In this document: piece after piece, positions 9,974 through 18,001 of the stretch
Layout of the letters: every line of letters begins with the position of its first letter
Position numbering within the stretch: the first letter of the stretch is position 1
Assembly (NCBI RefSeq): GCF_024181725.1
Contig: NZ_CP028908.1
Location: 4,143,501-4,207,500, forward strand
Direction of reading: 5' to 3'
Source: Bradyrhizobium sp. WD16
GTDB lineage: Bacteria; Pseudomonadota; Alphaproteobacteria; Rhizobiales; Xanthobacteraceae
Length of the DNA stretch: 64,000 bases
Notes under the pieces: model-generated
Told to the model about the DNA's origin: nothing
The model's input: only the letters and a program-made list of their open reading frames with translations
The model's database searches: none
Made by a program: the position numbers and the translations under genes

Positions 9974-10103
9974 TTGGTTCCGTTGCGCCCGACGATATCT
10001 TCGCATGCTTTGCAGCGGCAGTAACACAGTCCCGCCATTGTTTCGGAATGCAATCGCTGCTTCGAGGAAGGCTCGGGGCTGATCTAGGCGATGGAGCTTT
10101 TCG

Positions 10104-10553
10104 ATGTGCGACTACAGCCTGCACCACGTAGCGTCGCGTCCGGCCAAGGCCGGCGATAAGTTGGTATCCTCCAGTTTCTTCAACTCTGTCAGTCGCGGCT
10201 TTGCCGATGTCGACGATCCGCATCTCGCCGTATGTCTGCGGCCAGGCACGGAGCTCGCATTCGATCGTGACGTCGAGGTGGAGCCGAACTTCATCCTGTT
10301 TCCGCGGCGAAAGATCCGCAGCCGCGTCGCGCGATTCCGCCAGATCGACATCGACAATCCGACCACCCACCACGATGCGCTGGAATTCCCAGACGGCCGG
10401 ATCGTGATGGTGACGAGGTTGGTGCCGGGGCAGGTCGCGACCGTGTTGCAGATGCCGGTGATGCTGAATCCGACCGAGACGGCCGCTCAGAAGCGCCCGG
10501 CGATGACCGAGGAGGCGCGCCGATGGTGGCCCAGCACCGAGCCGCTGCGCTGA
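10104..10553 (+). CDS. Conserved hypothetical protein
   Basis: 149-residue soluble protein beginning MCDYSLHHVASRPAKAGD, a start that I recognise from Rhizobiales hypotheticals but cannot assign to a function. Codon use is typical of the region, no signal peptide or membrane segment is visible, and there is one Cys at position 2. It lies alone between rarA and a pseudouridine synthase on the same strand, with about 130 bases on each side. Confidence 0.75.
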   Translation: MCDYSLHHVASRPAKAGDKLVSSSFFNSVSRGFADVDDPHLAVCLRPGTELAFDRDVEVEPNFILFPRRKIRSRVARFRQIDIDNPTTHHDALEFPDGRIVMVTRLVPGQVATVLQMPVMLNPTETAAQKRPAMTEEARRWWPSTEPLR

Positions 10554-10678
10554 CGCAAGCGGTGCGGCGAGGGGGAAAGACCTGCTTCCTTTTGCGAAAC
10601 CAGCGCATTTGCGCTAGGTGAGCAGGGAAGCCGGCGCGACCTGCGGTCCGGTCAATCGGACAACAGGATCGGATCGGC

Positions 10679-12157
10679 ATGAGCCGGCGCGTCAGAAGGC
10701 CATTGCAGCCGCGGGGCGGCGACACCCCCCGTGGCGGTTCGCCCAAGGGCGTCAACAAGGGCGCCAACAAGGGCGGCCGCTTCAGGAGCGAGCGTGGCAA
10801 GGACGATCGTCCGGCGAGTTCTCGCGGCAACGATCACCGCGACAAGGGCCACCGCGACAACGAGCGTCCGGCCAAGCGTGCCGGAGCGGGCCGCGCGATG
10901 CGCGGGCGTTTCGACGAGGAACGCGCCGGCGGCGCCCGCGATGAGCGCAAGGGCGGGCCCAAAGGCGCGGGTTCAGTCTCGCCCTTTTCCGGAAAACCTT
11001 CGCAAGCCCCGCCCTCAAAGACCAGGCTGCAATCCAAGCCACATCGAGCCGGAGGGGCCCCGCACACCCCGCGTCTTGATGCCGACCAGGCTGCGCGCAA
11101 GCCGGCGCAAGCCGGGGCGTTCGAAAGCCAGCGGCTGATCAACGCCGCCGAGGCGCAGCCATTGCCGAGCAAGGTGCAGACCGTGACCGTCACCGCCGAC
11201 GAGAACGACATGCGGGTCGATCGCTTTCTCGAGGCGCGCTTTCCCGGGCTGTCCTTCTCCCACATCCAGCGCATCGTCCGCAAAGGCGAGTTGCGCGTCG
11301 ACGGCAAGCGTGCCGACAGCAAGGATCGTCTGCGCGAGGGCCAGAGCGTGCGTATTCCGCCGCTGCGGCTCGATGCGCCGAATGGCGGCGGCGAAATCTC
11401 CGAGGCGCAGCAGAAGACCCGTGAGGCCCTCAAGGCGATGATCTTGTGGGAAGATGACGACGTGATGGTGCTGAACAAGCCGGCTGGCCTTGCCGTGCAG
11501 GGCGGCTCCGGCACGACGCGACACGTCGACCAGATGCTCGAGGTGCTGCGCGACGCCAAGGGCCAGCGCCCGCGACTCGTACATCGGCTCGACAAGGAAA
11601 CCTCGGGCTGCCTTCTGATCGCCAAGACACGCTTTGCCGCCTCGAAGCTCGCGGGCTCGTTCCGGTCGCGCTCGGCCCGAAAGATCTATTGGGCACTGGT
11701 CGCCGGCGTGCCGAAGCCGAAGCAGGGGCGCATCTCCACCTTTCTGGCCAAGGAGGAGCGCGAGGACGATTCGGTGATGCGCATTGCCGAGCATGGCGAT
11801 GAGGGCGCGAGCCATGCGGTGACTTATTACGCGGTCGTCGAAACCTCGGCCCAGAAGCTTGCCTGGGTGTCGCTCAAGCCCGTCACCGGCCGCACCCATC
11901 AACTCCGAGCCCACATGGCCCATATCGGCCATCCCATCGTCGGCGATCCGAAATATTTCAACAAGGAGAACTGGCAGCTGCCCGGCGGCCTGCAGAACCG
12001 GCTGCACCTGCTGGCACGGCGCATCGTCATTCCCCATCCGCGCGGTGGCGTCATCGACGCTACCGCACCGCTGCCGCAGCATATGCAGCAGTCCTGGAAC
12101 TTGCTCGGCCTGGAGGCCGATCGCTTCGATCCGATCGAAGATGCGCCGGAAGAGTGA
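10679..12157 (+). CDS. RluC/RluD-type 23S rRNA pseudouridine synthase with basic N-terminal extension
   Basis: Isomerises uridine to pseudouridine in rRNA. An S4 RNA-binding domain begins near residue 178 (DMRVDRFLEARFPGLS) and the catalytic RsuA/RluA domain follows, with catalytic Asp305 in RLVHRLDKETSG and the conserved VTGRTHQLRAHMAHIGHPIVGD. Residues 1 to about 160 are a low-complexity Arg/Gly/Lys-rich stretch absent from most relatives, probably disordered and RNA-binding. Total 492 residues versus about 320 for classical RluC. The target uridine cannot be told from sequence. Confidence 0.92.
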   Translation: MSRRVRRPLQPRGGDTPRGGSPKGVNKGANKGGRFRSERGKDDRPASSRGNDHRDKGHRDNERPAKRAGAGRAMRGRFDEERAGGARDERKGGPKGAGSVSPFSGKPSQAPPSKTRLQSKPHRAGGAPHTPRLDADQAARKPAQAGAFESQRLINAAEAQPLPSKVQTVTVTADENDMRVDRFLEARFPGLSFSHIQRIVRKGELRVDGKRADSKDRLREGQSVRIPPLRLDAPNGGGEISEAQQKTREALKAMILWEDDDVMVLNKPAGLAVQGGSGTTRHVDQMLEVLRDAKGQRPRLVHRLDKETSGCLLIAKTRFAASKLAGSFRSRSARKIYWALVAGVPKPKQGRISTFLAKEEREDDSVMRIAEHGDEGASHAVTYYAVVETSAQKLAWVSLKPVTGRTHQLRAHMAHIGHPIVGDPKYFNKENWQLPGGLQNRLHLLARRIVIPHPRGGVIDATAPLPQHMQQSWNLLGLEADRFDPIEDAPEE

Positions 12158-12185
12158 GCTTGCACCGGCGTTGCGCCGTGCCGAT

Positions 12186-12512
12186 ATGCAGATGATGAAT
12201 CCGGTCCGTCATTTCGCCGTCATCGCCGCCGCGATGCTGCTATTTCCGCTGTCGGTTGCGTCCGCCCAGTACGTGGACATCCCGGTGGCGCCCGGCGTCG
12301 GACTGCCGCCGCCGCCACCTCCGCCGCCACCGCCGAAAATCGAGGTGCTGCCGGTGCCCAAGATGGACGCGCCGCTGCCGGCGCCGAGGGCCAACCTGCC
12401 GCAGCGGCCCTCGTTCAGCGACCGCGTGGCACGCTGCCTCGACGAGGCCGCCGCCATGGGGCTCAATACCGGCGATCGCGCCGAATATTCCCGCTCTTGC
12501 GCCCAACGCTAG
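12186..12512 (+). CDS. Small secreted proline-rich protein; stop codon supplied by a repeat
   Basis: 108 residues beginning MQMMNPVRHFAVIAAAML with a signal peptide cleaved near SVASA, followed by a run of prolines (about residues 40-49) and a short C-terminal domain with two cysteines (VARCLDEAAAM...YSRSCAQR). The TAG stop lies inside the CTAG that begins a palindromic repeat at 12509, so the repeat may have clipped or fixed the C-terminus. Function unknown. Confidence 0.75.
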   Translation: MQMMNPVRHFAVIAAAMLLFPLSVASAQYVDIPVAPGVGLPPPPPPPPPPKIEVLPVPKMDAPLPAPRANLPQRPSFSDRVARCLDEAAAMGLNTGDRAEYSRSCAQR

Positions 12513-12583
12513 TGTCCCGTCTCCGAATTACCGCTTCGTTTGCCTCACCCTCGCACGGTCATTCGGAGACATCGGGATACTAG
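12509..12583. repeat. CTAG-bounded palindromic repeat, type A copy 1
   Basis: 75 bp beginning CTAGTGTCCCGTCTCCG and ending CGGAGACATCGGGATACTAG, forming a long imperfect hairpin. Near-identical copies lie at 13527-13601 and, split and truncated, at 33730-33782. It is joined to the following type B repeat by the linker CAAAATCAAAAAG. It looks like a small non-autonomous element. Confidence 0.9.
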
Positions 12584-12596
12584 CAAAATCAAAAAG

Positions 12597-12674
12597 CTAG
12601 TGTGGCTTATGTCTCGCAATTGCCTACAGGGGCTTGCCGCAAAGGGCATAGGCAATTGCGAGACGCCACACTAG
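12597..12674. repeat. CTAG-bounded palindromic repeat, type B copy 1
   Basis: 78 bp from CTAGTGTGGC to GCCACACTAG with inner arms GTCTCGCAATTGCCTA / TAGGCAATTGCGAGAC. A second copy lies at 13778-13855, preceded by the same CAAAATCAAAAAG linker. It ends 20 bases before the ATP12-like gene, so it forms part of that gene's leader or promoter. Confidence 0.9.
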
Positions 12675-12694
12675 AATCATAACTGGATCTGATC

Positions 12695-13471
12695 ATGCGT
12701 GAATTGTTCGACGAAGTGGCAGGCAAATCGCCGCTTGATCCCAATGAGGCGGCACGCCAGTCGTCGCGGCCGGTGCTGCGCCGGCGCTTCTACGCCGAGG
12801 CCGAAGTGGCGTCGGCGGAAGAAGGGAGCTTCGTCGTAACGCTGGACGGCCGCACCATCAAGACACCGGCCAGGCGGGTGATGAGTGCCCCGGCGAAGGA
12901 GATCGCAGAAGCTATCGCCGTCGAATGGCGGTCGCAGGCCGAGACGGTCGACCCCGCATCCATGCCGCTGACGCGGCTCGCCAACAGCGTCATCGACGGC
13001 GTCGCTGACCGCGCCGACGAAGTCGCCGACGACATCGCCAGGTATTTCGGCTCGGACGCGCTGTTCTATCGTGCCGAGCATCCGCAGGCGCTGGTCACGC
13101 GCCAGGCGCAGCATTGGGATCCGGTCCTGTTCTGGGCGGCAGATGAACTCGGCGCGCATTTCATCCTTGCCCAAGGCGTCATGCATGTCGGCCAGCCCGA
13201 AGCCGCGATTGCCGCTGTCCGTGCCGTGTTGCCGGAGGATCCCTGGCGGCTCGGCGCCATGCATGTGGCCACGACGCTGACCGGCTCGGCGCTGCTGGCG
13301 CTGGCCCTGCTGCGCGGTCGTCTCGATGCCGACGCGGTCTGGACTGCCGCCCATGTCGACGAGGACTGGAATGTCGAGCAGTGGGGGGCCGACGAGGAGG
13401 TCAGCGCGCGGCGCGCGGCACGGCGGACCGAATTCGATGTCGCCAGCCGCATCCTTGCCGCGTTGGGCTGA
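12695..13471 (+). CDS. ATP12-family F1-ATPase assembly chaperone
   Basis: 258-residue protein of the ATP12 family, which in mitochondria and alphaproteobacteria binds the F1 alpha subunit during ATP synthase assembly. Family features are RRFYAEAEV...GSFVVTLDGRTIKTPAR near the start, VEWRSQAETVDPASMPLTRLANS, and the C-terminal LRGRLDADAVWTAAHVDEDWNVEQWG. It is presumed cytosolic. It stands alone between palindromic repeats; a possible hairpin terminator with arms AACCGCT/AGCGGTT lies at 13482-13503. Confidence 0.93.
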   Translation: MRELFDEVAGKSPLDPNEAARQSSRPVLRRRFYAEAEVASAEEGSFVVTLDGRTIKTPARRVMSAPAKEIAEAIAVEWRSQAETVDPASMPLTRLANSVIDGVADRADEVADDIARYFGSDALFYRAEHPQALVTRQAQHWDPVLFWAADELGAHFILAQGVMHVGQPEAAIAAVRAVLPEDPWRLGAMHVATTLTGSALLALALLRGRLDADAVWTAAHVDEDWNVEQWGADEEVSARRAARRTEFDVASRILAALG

Positions 13472-13526
13472 GCTCGCACCGAACCGCTGGTTCCACAGCG
13501 GTTAACGGCAGTTTAACGCCAGCGAC

Positions 13527-13601
13527 CTAGTGTCCTGTCTCCGAATTACCGCTTCATTTGCCTCACCCTCGCACGGTCATTCGGAGACATCAGGACACTA
13601 G
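13527..13601. repeat. CTAG-bounded palindromic repeat, type A copy 2
   Basis: 75 bp from CTAGTGTCCTGTCTCCG to CGGAGACATCAGGACACTAG, almost identical to 12509-12583; the outer arms pair fully (CTAGTGTCCTG / CAGGACACTAG). Its terminal CTAG is shared with the next repeat. Confidence 0.9.
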
Positions 13602-13675
13602 TGTGGTGGATCTGACGCTCGTTTCAGTATTGCAGCGAGTTCTTCGAACGAGCGTCAGATCCAAAACCACACTAG
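13598..13675. repeat. CTAG-bounded palindromic repeat, type C copy 1
   Basis: 78 bp from CTAGTGTGGTGGATC to GATCCAAAACCACACTAG with inner arms GGATCTGACGCTCGTT / AACGAGCGTCAGATCC. It shares CTAG with the preceding type A copy, so this element appears to have landed in, or recombined at, the CTAG of the other. Confidence 0.9.
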
Positions 13676-13688
13676 AATCATAATGATG

Positions 13689-13764
13689 CTAGTGTCCCCT
13701 TGTTTCCAACGTTCGTATGAGCGCCTGCTGCAATGGGATACGAACGTTGGAAACAGGATACTTG
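13689..13764. repeat. CTAG-bounded palindromic repeat, type D
   Basis: 76 bp from CTAGTGTCCCC to GGATACTTG; the inner arms TGTTTCCAACGTTCGTAT / ATACGAACGTTGGAAACA pair over 18 bp. The right end is CTTG instead of CTAG. The linker that follows is the same as the one after type A copy 1. Confidence 0.85.
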
Positions 13765-13777
13765 CAAAATCAAAAAG

Positions 13778-13855
13778 CTAGTGTGGCTTATGTCTCGCAA
13801 TTGCCTACAGGGGCTTGCCGCGAAGGGCGTAGGCAATTGCGAGACGCCACACTAG
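13778..13855. repeat. CTAG-bounded palindromic repeat, type B copy 2
   Basis: 78 bp nearly identical to 12597-12674 (two or three substitutions in the loop). Its final CTAG is shared with the next, partial type C copy. Confidence 0.9.
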
Positions 13856-13881
13856 TGTGGTGGATCTGACGCTCGTATCAG
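13852..13881. repeat. Truncated type C palindromic repeat
   Basis: About 30 bp matching the first half of the type C copy at 13598 (CTAGTGTGGTGGATCTGACG and the following ten bases, one mismatch). Identity stops at 13881, just before the FliK-like gene at 13903. Confidence 0.8.
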
Positions 13882-13902
13882 CACGGGAGCGGATGCAAGG
13901 CC

Positions 13903-15516
13903 ATGGTGGACGCCGTCAGTTCTGTGCTTCCGGTGATCGGCGTTCAGGGCATCTCCGACGCCGTGCTGCAGCCGGGCGCCGTGATCGAGGCCCGGGTGGT
14001 GCAGGTGCTGGAGGCTAGTCTGGTGCGTCTCGCCATTGCCGGCCTGTCCATCGACGCCACCACGCAAGTCCCGCTGCAGGCCGGCACCTCGCTCAAGCTC
14101 GCCGTTGCGCAGAGCGCTGATGGCCTGCAACTCGCGATTGTCTCGGCCGAGGGAAGCGGCGCCCTGGCGGCCGCGCCCGCAACCGACATCTCGCGGATCG
14201 CCATGATCGCGCCCGATGATCCGATCCGGGCGCCATTGACGCCGGCCGAGGCCGCGGCCGTGACGACCGCCGCCCAGTCCGCGGCGGTCAAGCAGGCTGG
14301 GTTGTCACCACTGTTCGCCGATCTTGCCGCTGCCGTGGATCGTCTGCCGACATCGCTGCAAGGCGTCGCCATGGCGCTGCTGGCGGCAAGACCCGAACTT
14401 TCCACGGCGCTCAACGGCGACACCCTGAAGTCCGCCATGCGGTCCTCCGGCCTGTTCCTCGAGGCCAATCTCGCCGCCGGCACCATGGCGCCGGGCTCCA
14501 GCCTTGCCGATCTCAAGGCGGCCCTGCTGGTGTTTCGCCAGACCCTGTCGAACTGGCTCGGCGGGAGCGCGGAGATCGGGACCGCGGCCTCGGCGCTGTC
14601 CCCCCCGATCGTGCCCTCCGCGGCCTCGGCCGATGGTTGGGCGGCCCTGGCGGGGACCGATCCGGCCATGGGCCTCGCAGCCGCGGAAGGCGCGCTTCTG
14701 GTGCCGGATCTCGAAATCGAAGAAGCATTTCTGCCCAAGGCGCTGCTGCCCTTTGCCGATGAGCTTGCCAGCGGCGCCGCGGCGCAGGTGCCGATGACAC
14801 CGGGGGCCCGGGCAGCGGCCGCGACGCTTGCGCTCAACCTTCTCCAGGAGGCGGGCCAGACGACCGACCAGGATGCGCCGCATGGCGTGTCGTCATCGTC
14901 CGGCCGCGGCGCGCCGCAAGGCGCAGAAGCCCTGATGGCGCGCGGTGTCGTGCCGCCGCCGCTGCGCGGCGCGACGCCCGTGGCCCAGCCGGTCGCAGCA
15001 GCCAGCATTGCGGCCGATGCCGCGCCGGACGAAGTGCTGCATCGCCTGATCGATGCGGCCGACGGCGCCATCGCCCGCCAGACTCTCATGCAGATCGCCT
15101 CGCTACCCGATCGCATTGACAGCCGCGGCATCGATCCTGCCGGCGCGCGCTGGCAATTCGAAATTCCCTTCGCCACGCCCCAGGGGACCGCGGTGGCCCA
15201 GTTCGAAATCGCCCGTGACGGCGGCGGCCAGACAGTCGCGGCCGCGAGCGAACGAAGCTGGCGGGCGCGTTTCTCTCTCGACGTCGAGCCGGCCGGGCCG
15301 GTGCATGCGCTGGTGTCGCTGTCGGGCGGCGCCACCTCGGTGCGAATGTGGGCCGAGCGACCGCTCACCGCGGCGCGACTGCGGGCCGGTGCCGCCGACC
15401 TGACGAGCGCCCTGCGTGAGGCAAGTCTCGAGCCGGGCAATATCGTCATCGGTGACGGCGCGCCGCCACAGGTCGTCGTCGCCAGGGCCGGCCACTTTCT
15501 GGACCGGGCGACATGA
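13903..15516 (+). CDS. FliK-like (flagellar hook-length control domain) protein
   Basis: 537-residue Ala-rich protein. The C-terminal roughly 130 residues (WQFEIPFATPQGTAVAQFEIARDGGG... to SLEPGNIVIGDG) have the pattern of the Flg_hook C-terminal domain of FliK. The N-terminal and middle parts are low-complexity, as in FliK. It overlaps the next gene by 4 bases, and that gene is an FhlB-like FlhB cytoplasmic domain; FliK and FlhB interact to switch export substrates. No other flagellar gene is in the window, so this is an orphan pair. ATG 13903 is the start that excludes the repeat cluster. Confidence 0.8.
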   Translation: MVDAVSSVLPVIGVQGISDAVLQPGAVIEARVVQVLEASLVRLAIAGLSIDATTQVPLQAGTSLKLAVAQSADGLQLAIVSAEGSGALAAAPATDISRIAMIAPDDPIRAPLTPAEAAAVTTAAQSAAVKQAGLSPLFADLAAAVDRLPTSLQGVAMALLAARPELSTALNGDTLKSAMRSSGLFLEANLAAGTMAPGSSLADLKAALLVFRQTLSNWLGGSAEIGTAASALSPPIVPSAASADGWAALAGTDPAMGLAAAEGALLVPDLEIEEAFLPKALLPFADELASGAAAQVPMTPGARAAAATLALNLLQEAGQTTDQDAPHGVSSSSGRGAPQGAEALMARGVVPPPLRGATPVAQPVAAASIAADAAPDEVLHRLIDAADGAIARQTLMQIASLPDRIDSRGIDPAGARWQFEIPFATPQGTAVAQFEIARDGGGQTVAAASERSWRARFSLDVEPAGPVHALVSLSGGATSVRMWAERPLTAARLRAGAADLTSALREASLEPGNIVIGDGAPPQVVVARAGHFLDRAT

Positions 15517-15791
15517 GTGTCTCTCGCAACGATCCGGCGCGATCGCTCGCGATCGCGCTGCATTACGAGCGCGGTAAGGGAGCGCCGCGCGTTGTCGCCA
15601 AGGGCCGCGGCACGGTCGGTGAAAAGATTGTCGAGATTGCGCGGGCCAACAATGTGCCGATCGAGGAGAACGAGATCCTGGCCGGCGCGCTGTCCCATGT
15701 CGAACTCGGCGACGAAATTCCCGAGGATCTCTACAAGGCCGTAGCCGAGGTGCTGGTGTTCGTGCTGCGGCTATCCAAACCGGGCCGCTGA
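15513..15791 (+). CDS. FlhB cytoplasmic-domain-like protein (FhlB/YlqH type)
   Basis: 92-residue soluble protein matching the C-terminal cytoplasmic domain of FlhB/YscU: ARSLAIALHYERGKGAPRVVAKGRG, VGEKIVEIARANNVPIEEN, and EIPEDLYKAVAEVLVFVLRLS. It lacks the membrane domain and the NPTH autocleavage motif, as in FhlB proteins that can substitute for FlhB-CC. It overlaps the FliK-like gene by 4 bases and is translationally coupled, mirroring the ylqG-ylqH pair of Bacillus. Confidence 0.87.
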   Translation: MSVSRNDPARSLAIALHYERGKGAPRVVAKGRGTVGEKIVEIARANNVPIEENEILAGALSHVELGDEIPEDLYKAVAEVLVFVLRLSKPGR

Positions 15792-15870
15792 CGGGCCTGC
15801 GATTGTCATTGTTTGAACACGATGGCCGAGGTAGTGGAGGCCTCGTCATCCTGTATTTTCGGACCCGCCC

Positions 15871-16710
15871 GTGATCACTCGTCGTCTCGCCCTCGGACTG
15901 CCGCTGGGAGCGTTGTTCTCACGCCTCGCGCCGGCCGCCGCCCACGTCGCGCCGATGAAGAACGTCATCCAGGGCAGCCTCGCCAAGCATTTTACCGACA
16001 ACGGCACAGCAGGCACCTTCGTCGCCTACAAGGTCGAGGACTATGCCGTAATCGCCTCGGACGCCGAGCGCTCGGGCGAGGCGATCCTGCCGGCCTCGAC
16101 CTTCAAGATTCCGAATTCGGTAATCGCGCTCGACACCGGCGTCGTCGCCGATCCCGACAAAGACGTCTTCAGATGGGATGGCGTCACCCGTTTCATCCCC
16201 GAATGGAACAAGGATCAAACCTTGCGCTCGGCGATCGCGGTCTCGGCCGTGTGGGTCTATCAGGAGATCGCGCGGCGCATCGGCGAAGAGCGCATGCAGA
16301 AATACGTCGACGCCTTCGAGTACGGCAACCGCAATATCGGCGGCGGCATCGACCGCTTCTGGCTGTCGGGCGACTTGCGCATCGATCCGGTGCAGCAGAT
16401 TGATTTTCTCGACCGGCTGCGGCGCGGCGTCCTGCCGGCCTCGGAGCGGGCGCAGGCGCTGACACGCGACATCCTGCCGGTGACGAAGGTCGGCGACGCG
16501 GTGATCCGCTCGAAGACCGGCCTGATCGGGGTCGATAACAAGCAGCCTGGCGAGGAGGTGCGCTCCAGTGTCGGCTGGATCGTCGGCTGGGTGGAGAAGG
16601 GCGCGGACGTCACCGTGTTCGCACTCAACATGGACATCCGCGACGGCCATCACACCGCGGCGCGCATGACCATCGTCCAGCAGTGCCTCGCCGAAATCGG
16701 CGCGCTATAG
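15871..16710 (+). CDS. Class D (OXA-type) beta-lactamase
   Basis: Periplasmic serine hydrolase of 279 residues. All class D motifs are present: S76-T-F-K79 (nucleophile and carbamylated Lys), S125-A-V, Y151-G-N, K215-T-G, and a GWIVGW motif (W236xxG). The N-terminus MITRRLALGLPLGAL has a twin-arginine-like signal peptide. GTG at 15871 is the start. Codon use matches the neighbours, so it looks like a resident chromosomal gene rather than an integron cassette; no integrase or IS is adjacent. The substrate range cannot be read from the sequence. Confidence 0.93.
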   Translation: MITRRLALGLPLGALFSRLAPAAAHVAPMKNVIQGSLAKHFTDNGTAGTFVAYKVEDYAVIASDAERSGEAILPASTFKIPNSVIALDTGVVADPDKDVFRWDGVTRFIPEWNKDQTLRSAIAVSAVWVYQEIARRIGEERMQKYVDAFEYGNRNIGGGIDRFWLSGDLRIDPVQQIDFLDRLRRGVLPASERAQALTRDILPVTKVGDAVIRSKTGLIGVDNKQPGEEVRSSVGWIVGWVEKGADVTVFALNMDIRDGHHTAARMTIVQQCLAEIGAL

Positions 16711-16719
16711 CAATCTCGG

Positions 16720-17718
16720 CTACTTGAGCTTGAACAGATCCTTGATGAAAGCGCCAACCGCCTGACGGGCGGCAGCACCGGCCTCGACGTCGCCGCCGAA
16801 ATGCGGATCGCGCGCCACGCAGCCATCTTCGTAGCTGAACGGCTGGTTGGTGGCGGTATTGGTCAGCACACCCGGCTCGGTTTCGCGGATGGTGCAGCCG
16901 CGCACCGTCTGCGCCTTGACGGCCACGAGTGTGCCGACGGGGAAAGGCGTATCGAAGAAATGATCGGCACCGGCAAATCCGGTTATGGTCGCATCGCGGC
17001 CCGCAGTCTTCAGCCGTGCTATGACGGCGTTGCAGGTCGCCATCGGATTGTAGTCGTCGGCGGTCCCGTGGAATACCCGGATCGGCTTGGGCACCACCGC
17101 GGTCTCGTCCATATAGCTGGTGGCGCAGTCGGGATAGAACGGGATGTAGGCCGCGAAATCGATGCCTGATGCGTTCCAAAGCTTGTGGAAGCGGGCGATG
17201 CTGGCATAGAGGGCGGCCTGACCTCCACGTGAAAAGCCGATCAGCGCGATGCGCTGGGGATCGACCCGCGGGTGTTTCGCCAGGATCTCCAGCACGCGAT
17301 AGATGTCGAGAATGAAATTCAGACGCCCGAGTTGCGCCTGATTGGTGCTGGTCGCGGTGATGCCGCGGCCGGTGAAGCCGTCGATGATGAACACCGACAC
17401 GCCCATGGCGTTGAGCTCCTCGGCCCAGGGCTCGATGTTGGCTCCGACGCCGCCGGAGCCGTGCATCAGCACCGCGACCGGAAGCCGGCCGGAGCCTTGT
17501 GCGATGCGGAATTCGCCGGCGAGCGTCACCGGCTTGCCGCTGCGATCGCCGGTGAGGAATTGACTGTCGCTCAAGGTAAGGGATGTGAACGGATGCAGTT
17601 CTATCCGCTGCGGCAGCGTCGGGTGGACCGGGCTTTGCGCACTTGCGGCGGGAGGCAGGACTGCCACGTATGCTGCGAGCGAAGCGGCCAGAACGGCAGC
17701 GTGCACGAGACGCATCAT
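16720..17718 (-). CDS. Secreted dienelactone hydrolase-like alpha/beta hydrolase
   Basis: About 332 residues with a signal peptide (MMRLVHAAVLAASL... ending near AAS-AQ). Alpha/beta hydrolase features are VAVLMHGSGGVGAN (oxyanion region), the nucleophile elbow GFSRGG, an Asp region in RVFHGTADDYNP, and His in GADHFFD. Four cysteines in the C-terminal half may form disulfides. The start is placed at the ATG pair (17718/17715) behind an AGGGAGA box; the ORF could begin at 17730. It is convergent with the beta-lactamase 10 bases away. Substrate unknown. Confidence 0.87.
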   Translation of the reverse strand: MMRLVHAAVLAASLAAYVAVLPPAASAQSPVHPTLPQRIELHPFTSLTLSDSQFLTGDRSGKPVTLAGEFRIAQGSGRLPVAVLMHGSGGVGANIEPWAEELNAMGVSVFIIDGFTGRGITATSTNQAQLGRLNFILDIYRVLEILAKHPRVDPQRIALIGFSRGGQAALYASIARFHKLWNASGIDFAAYIPFYPDCATSYMDETAVVPKPIRVFHGTADDYNPMATCNAVIARLKTAGRDATITGFAGADHFFDTPFPVGTLVAVKAQTVRGCTIRETEPGVLTNTATNQPFSYEDGCVARDPHFGGDVEAGAAARQAVGAFIKDLFKLK

Positions 17719-18001
17719 TCTCTCCCTCATGATCGTGTTGACTCGTTGCTGCTGGTCAGTGCGATGGCAATGCCAAGCATTAAATCATTAGAGGCGGGGC
17801 CGGCGATATCGTCAATGGATCTGTGCATCCCGTGCTGGACAGCTCGCATCCGCACGCTTTCAATGCAGTGCAACGAGGCCCGTCGGAAGCAGGGCCGGCA
17901 AATGCACAATGAACAGGACAGCGAATAAACGACCAGACAAAAAGGGAATCGCCGCGGTCTTGTCGCCGCCGGCGACCGGCAAAGAGCCGCGCTCGCCCCT
18001 G

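Larger units (their letters stand above)
13472..13902. other. Repeat-filled intergenic region
   Basis: No gene is visible in these 430 bases. They hold five palindromic repeats or fragments in tandem (13527-13881), listed separately, with the linkers AATCATAATGATG and CAAAATCAAAAAG between them. The promoter of the FliK-like gene must lie in or after this cluster. Confidence 0.8.

Noticed and set aside
13482-13503. Hairpin after the ATP12-like gene as a firm terminator
   Set aside because: The stem is only 7 bp with an 8-base loop and no T-run, so it is mentioned only in the gene entry.
12509-13881. Tandem palindromic repeats considered as a CRISPR array
   Set aside because: Units are of different sequence and each is itself a hairpin of about 76 bp, there are no regular unique spacers, and no cas genes are present.
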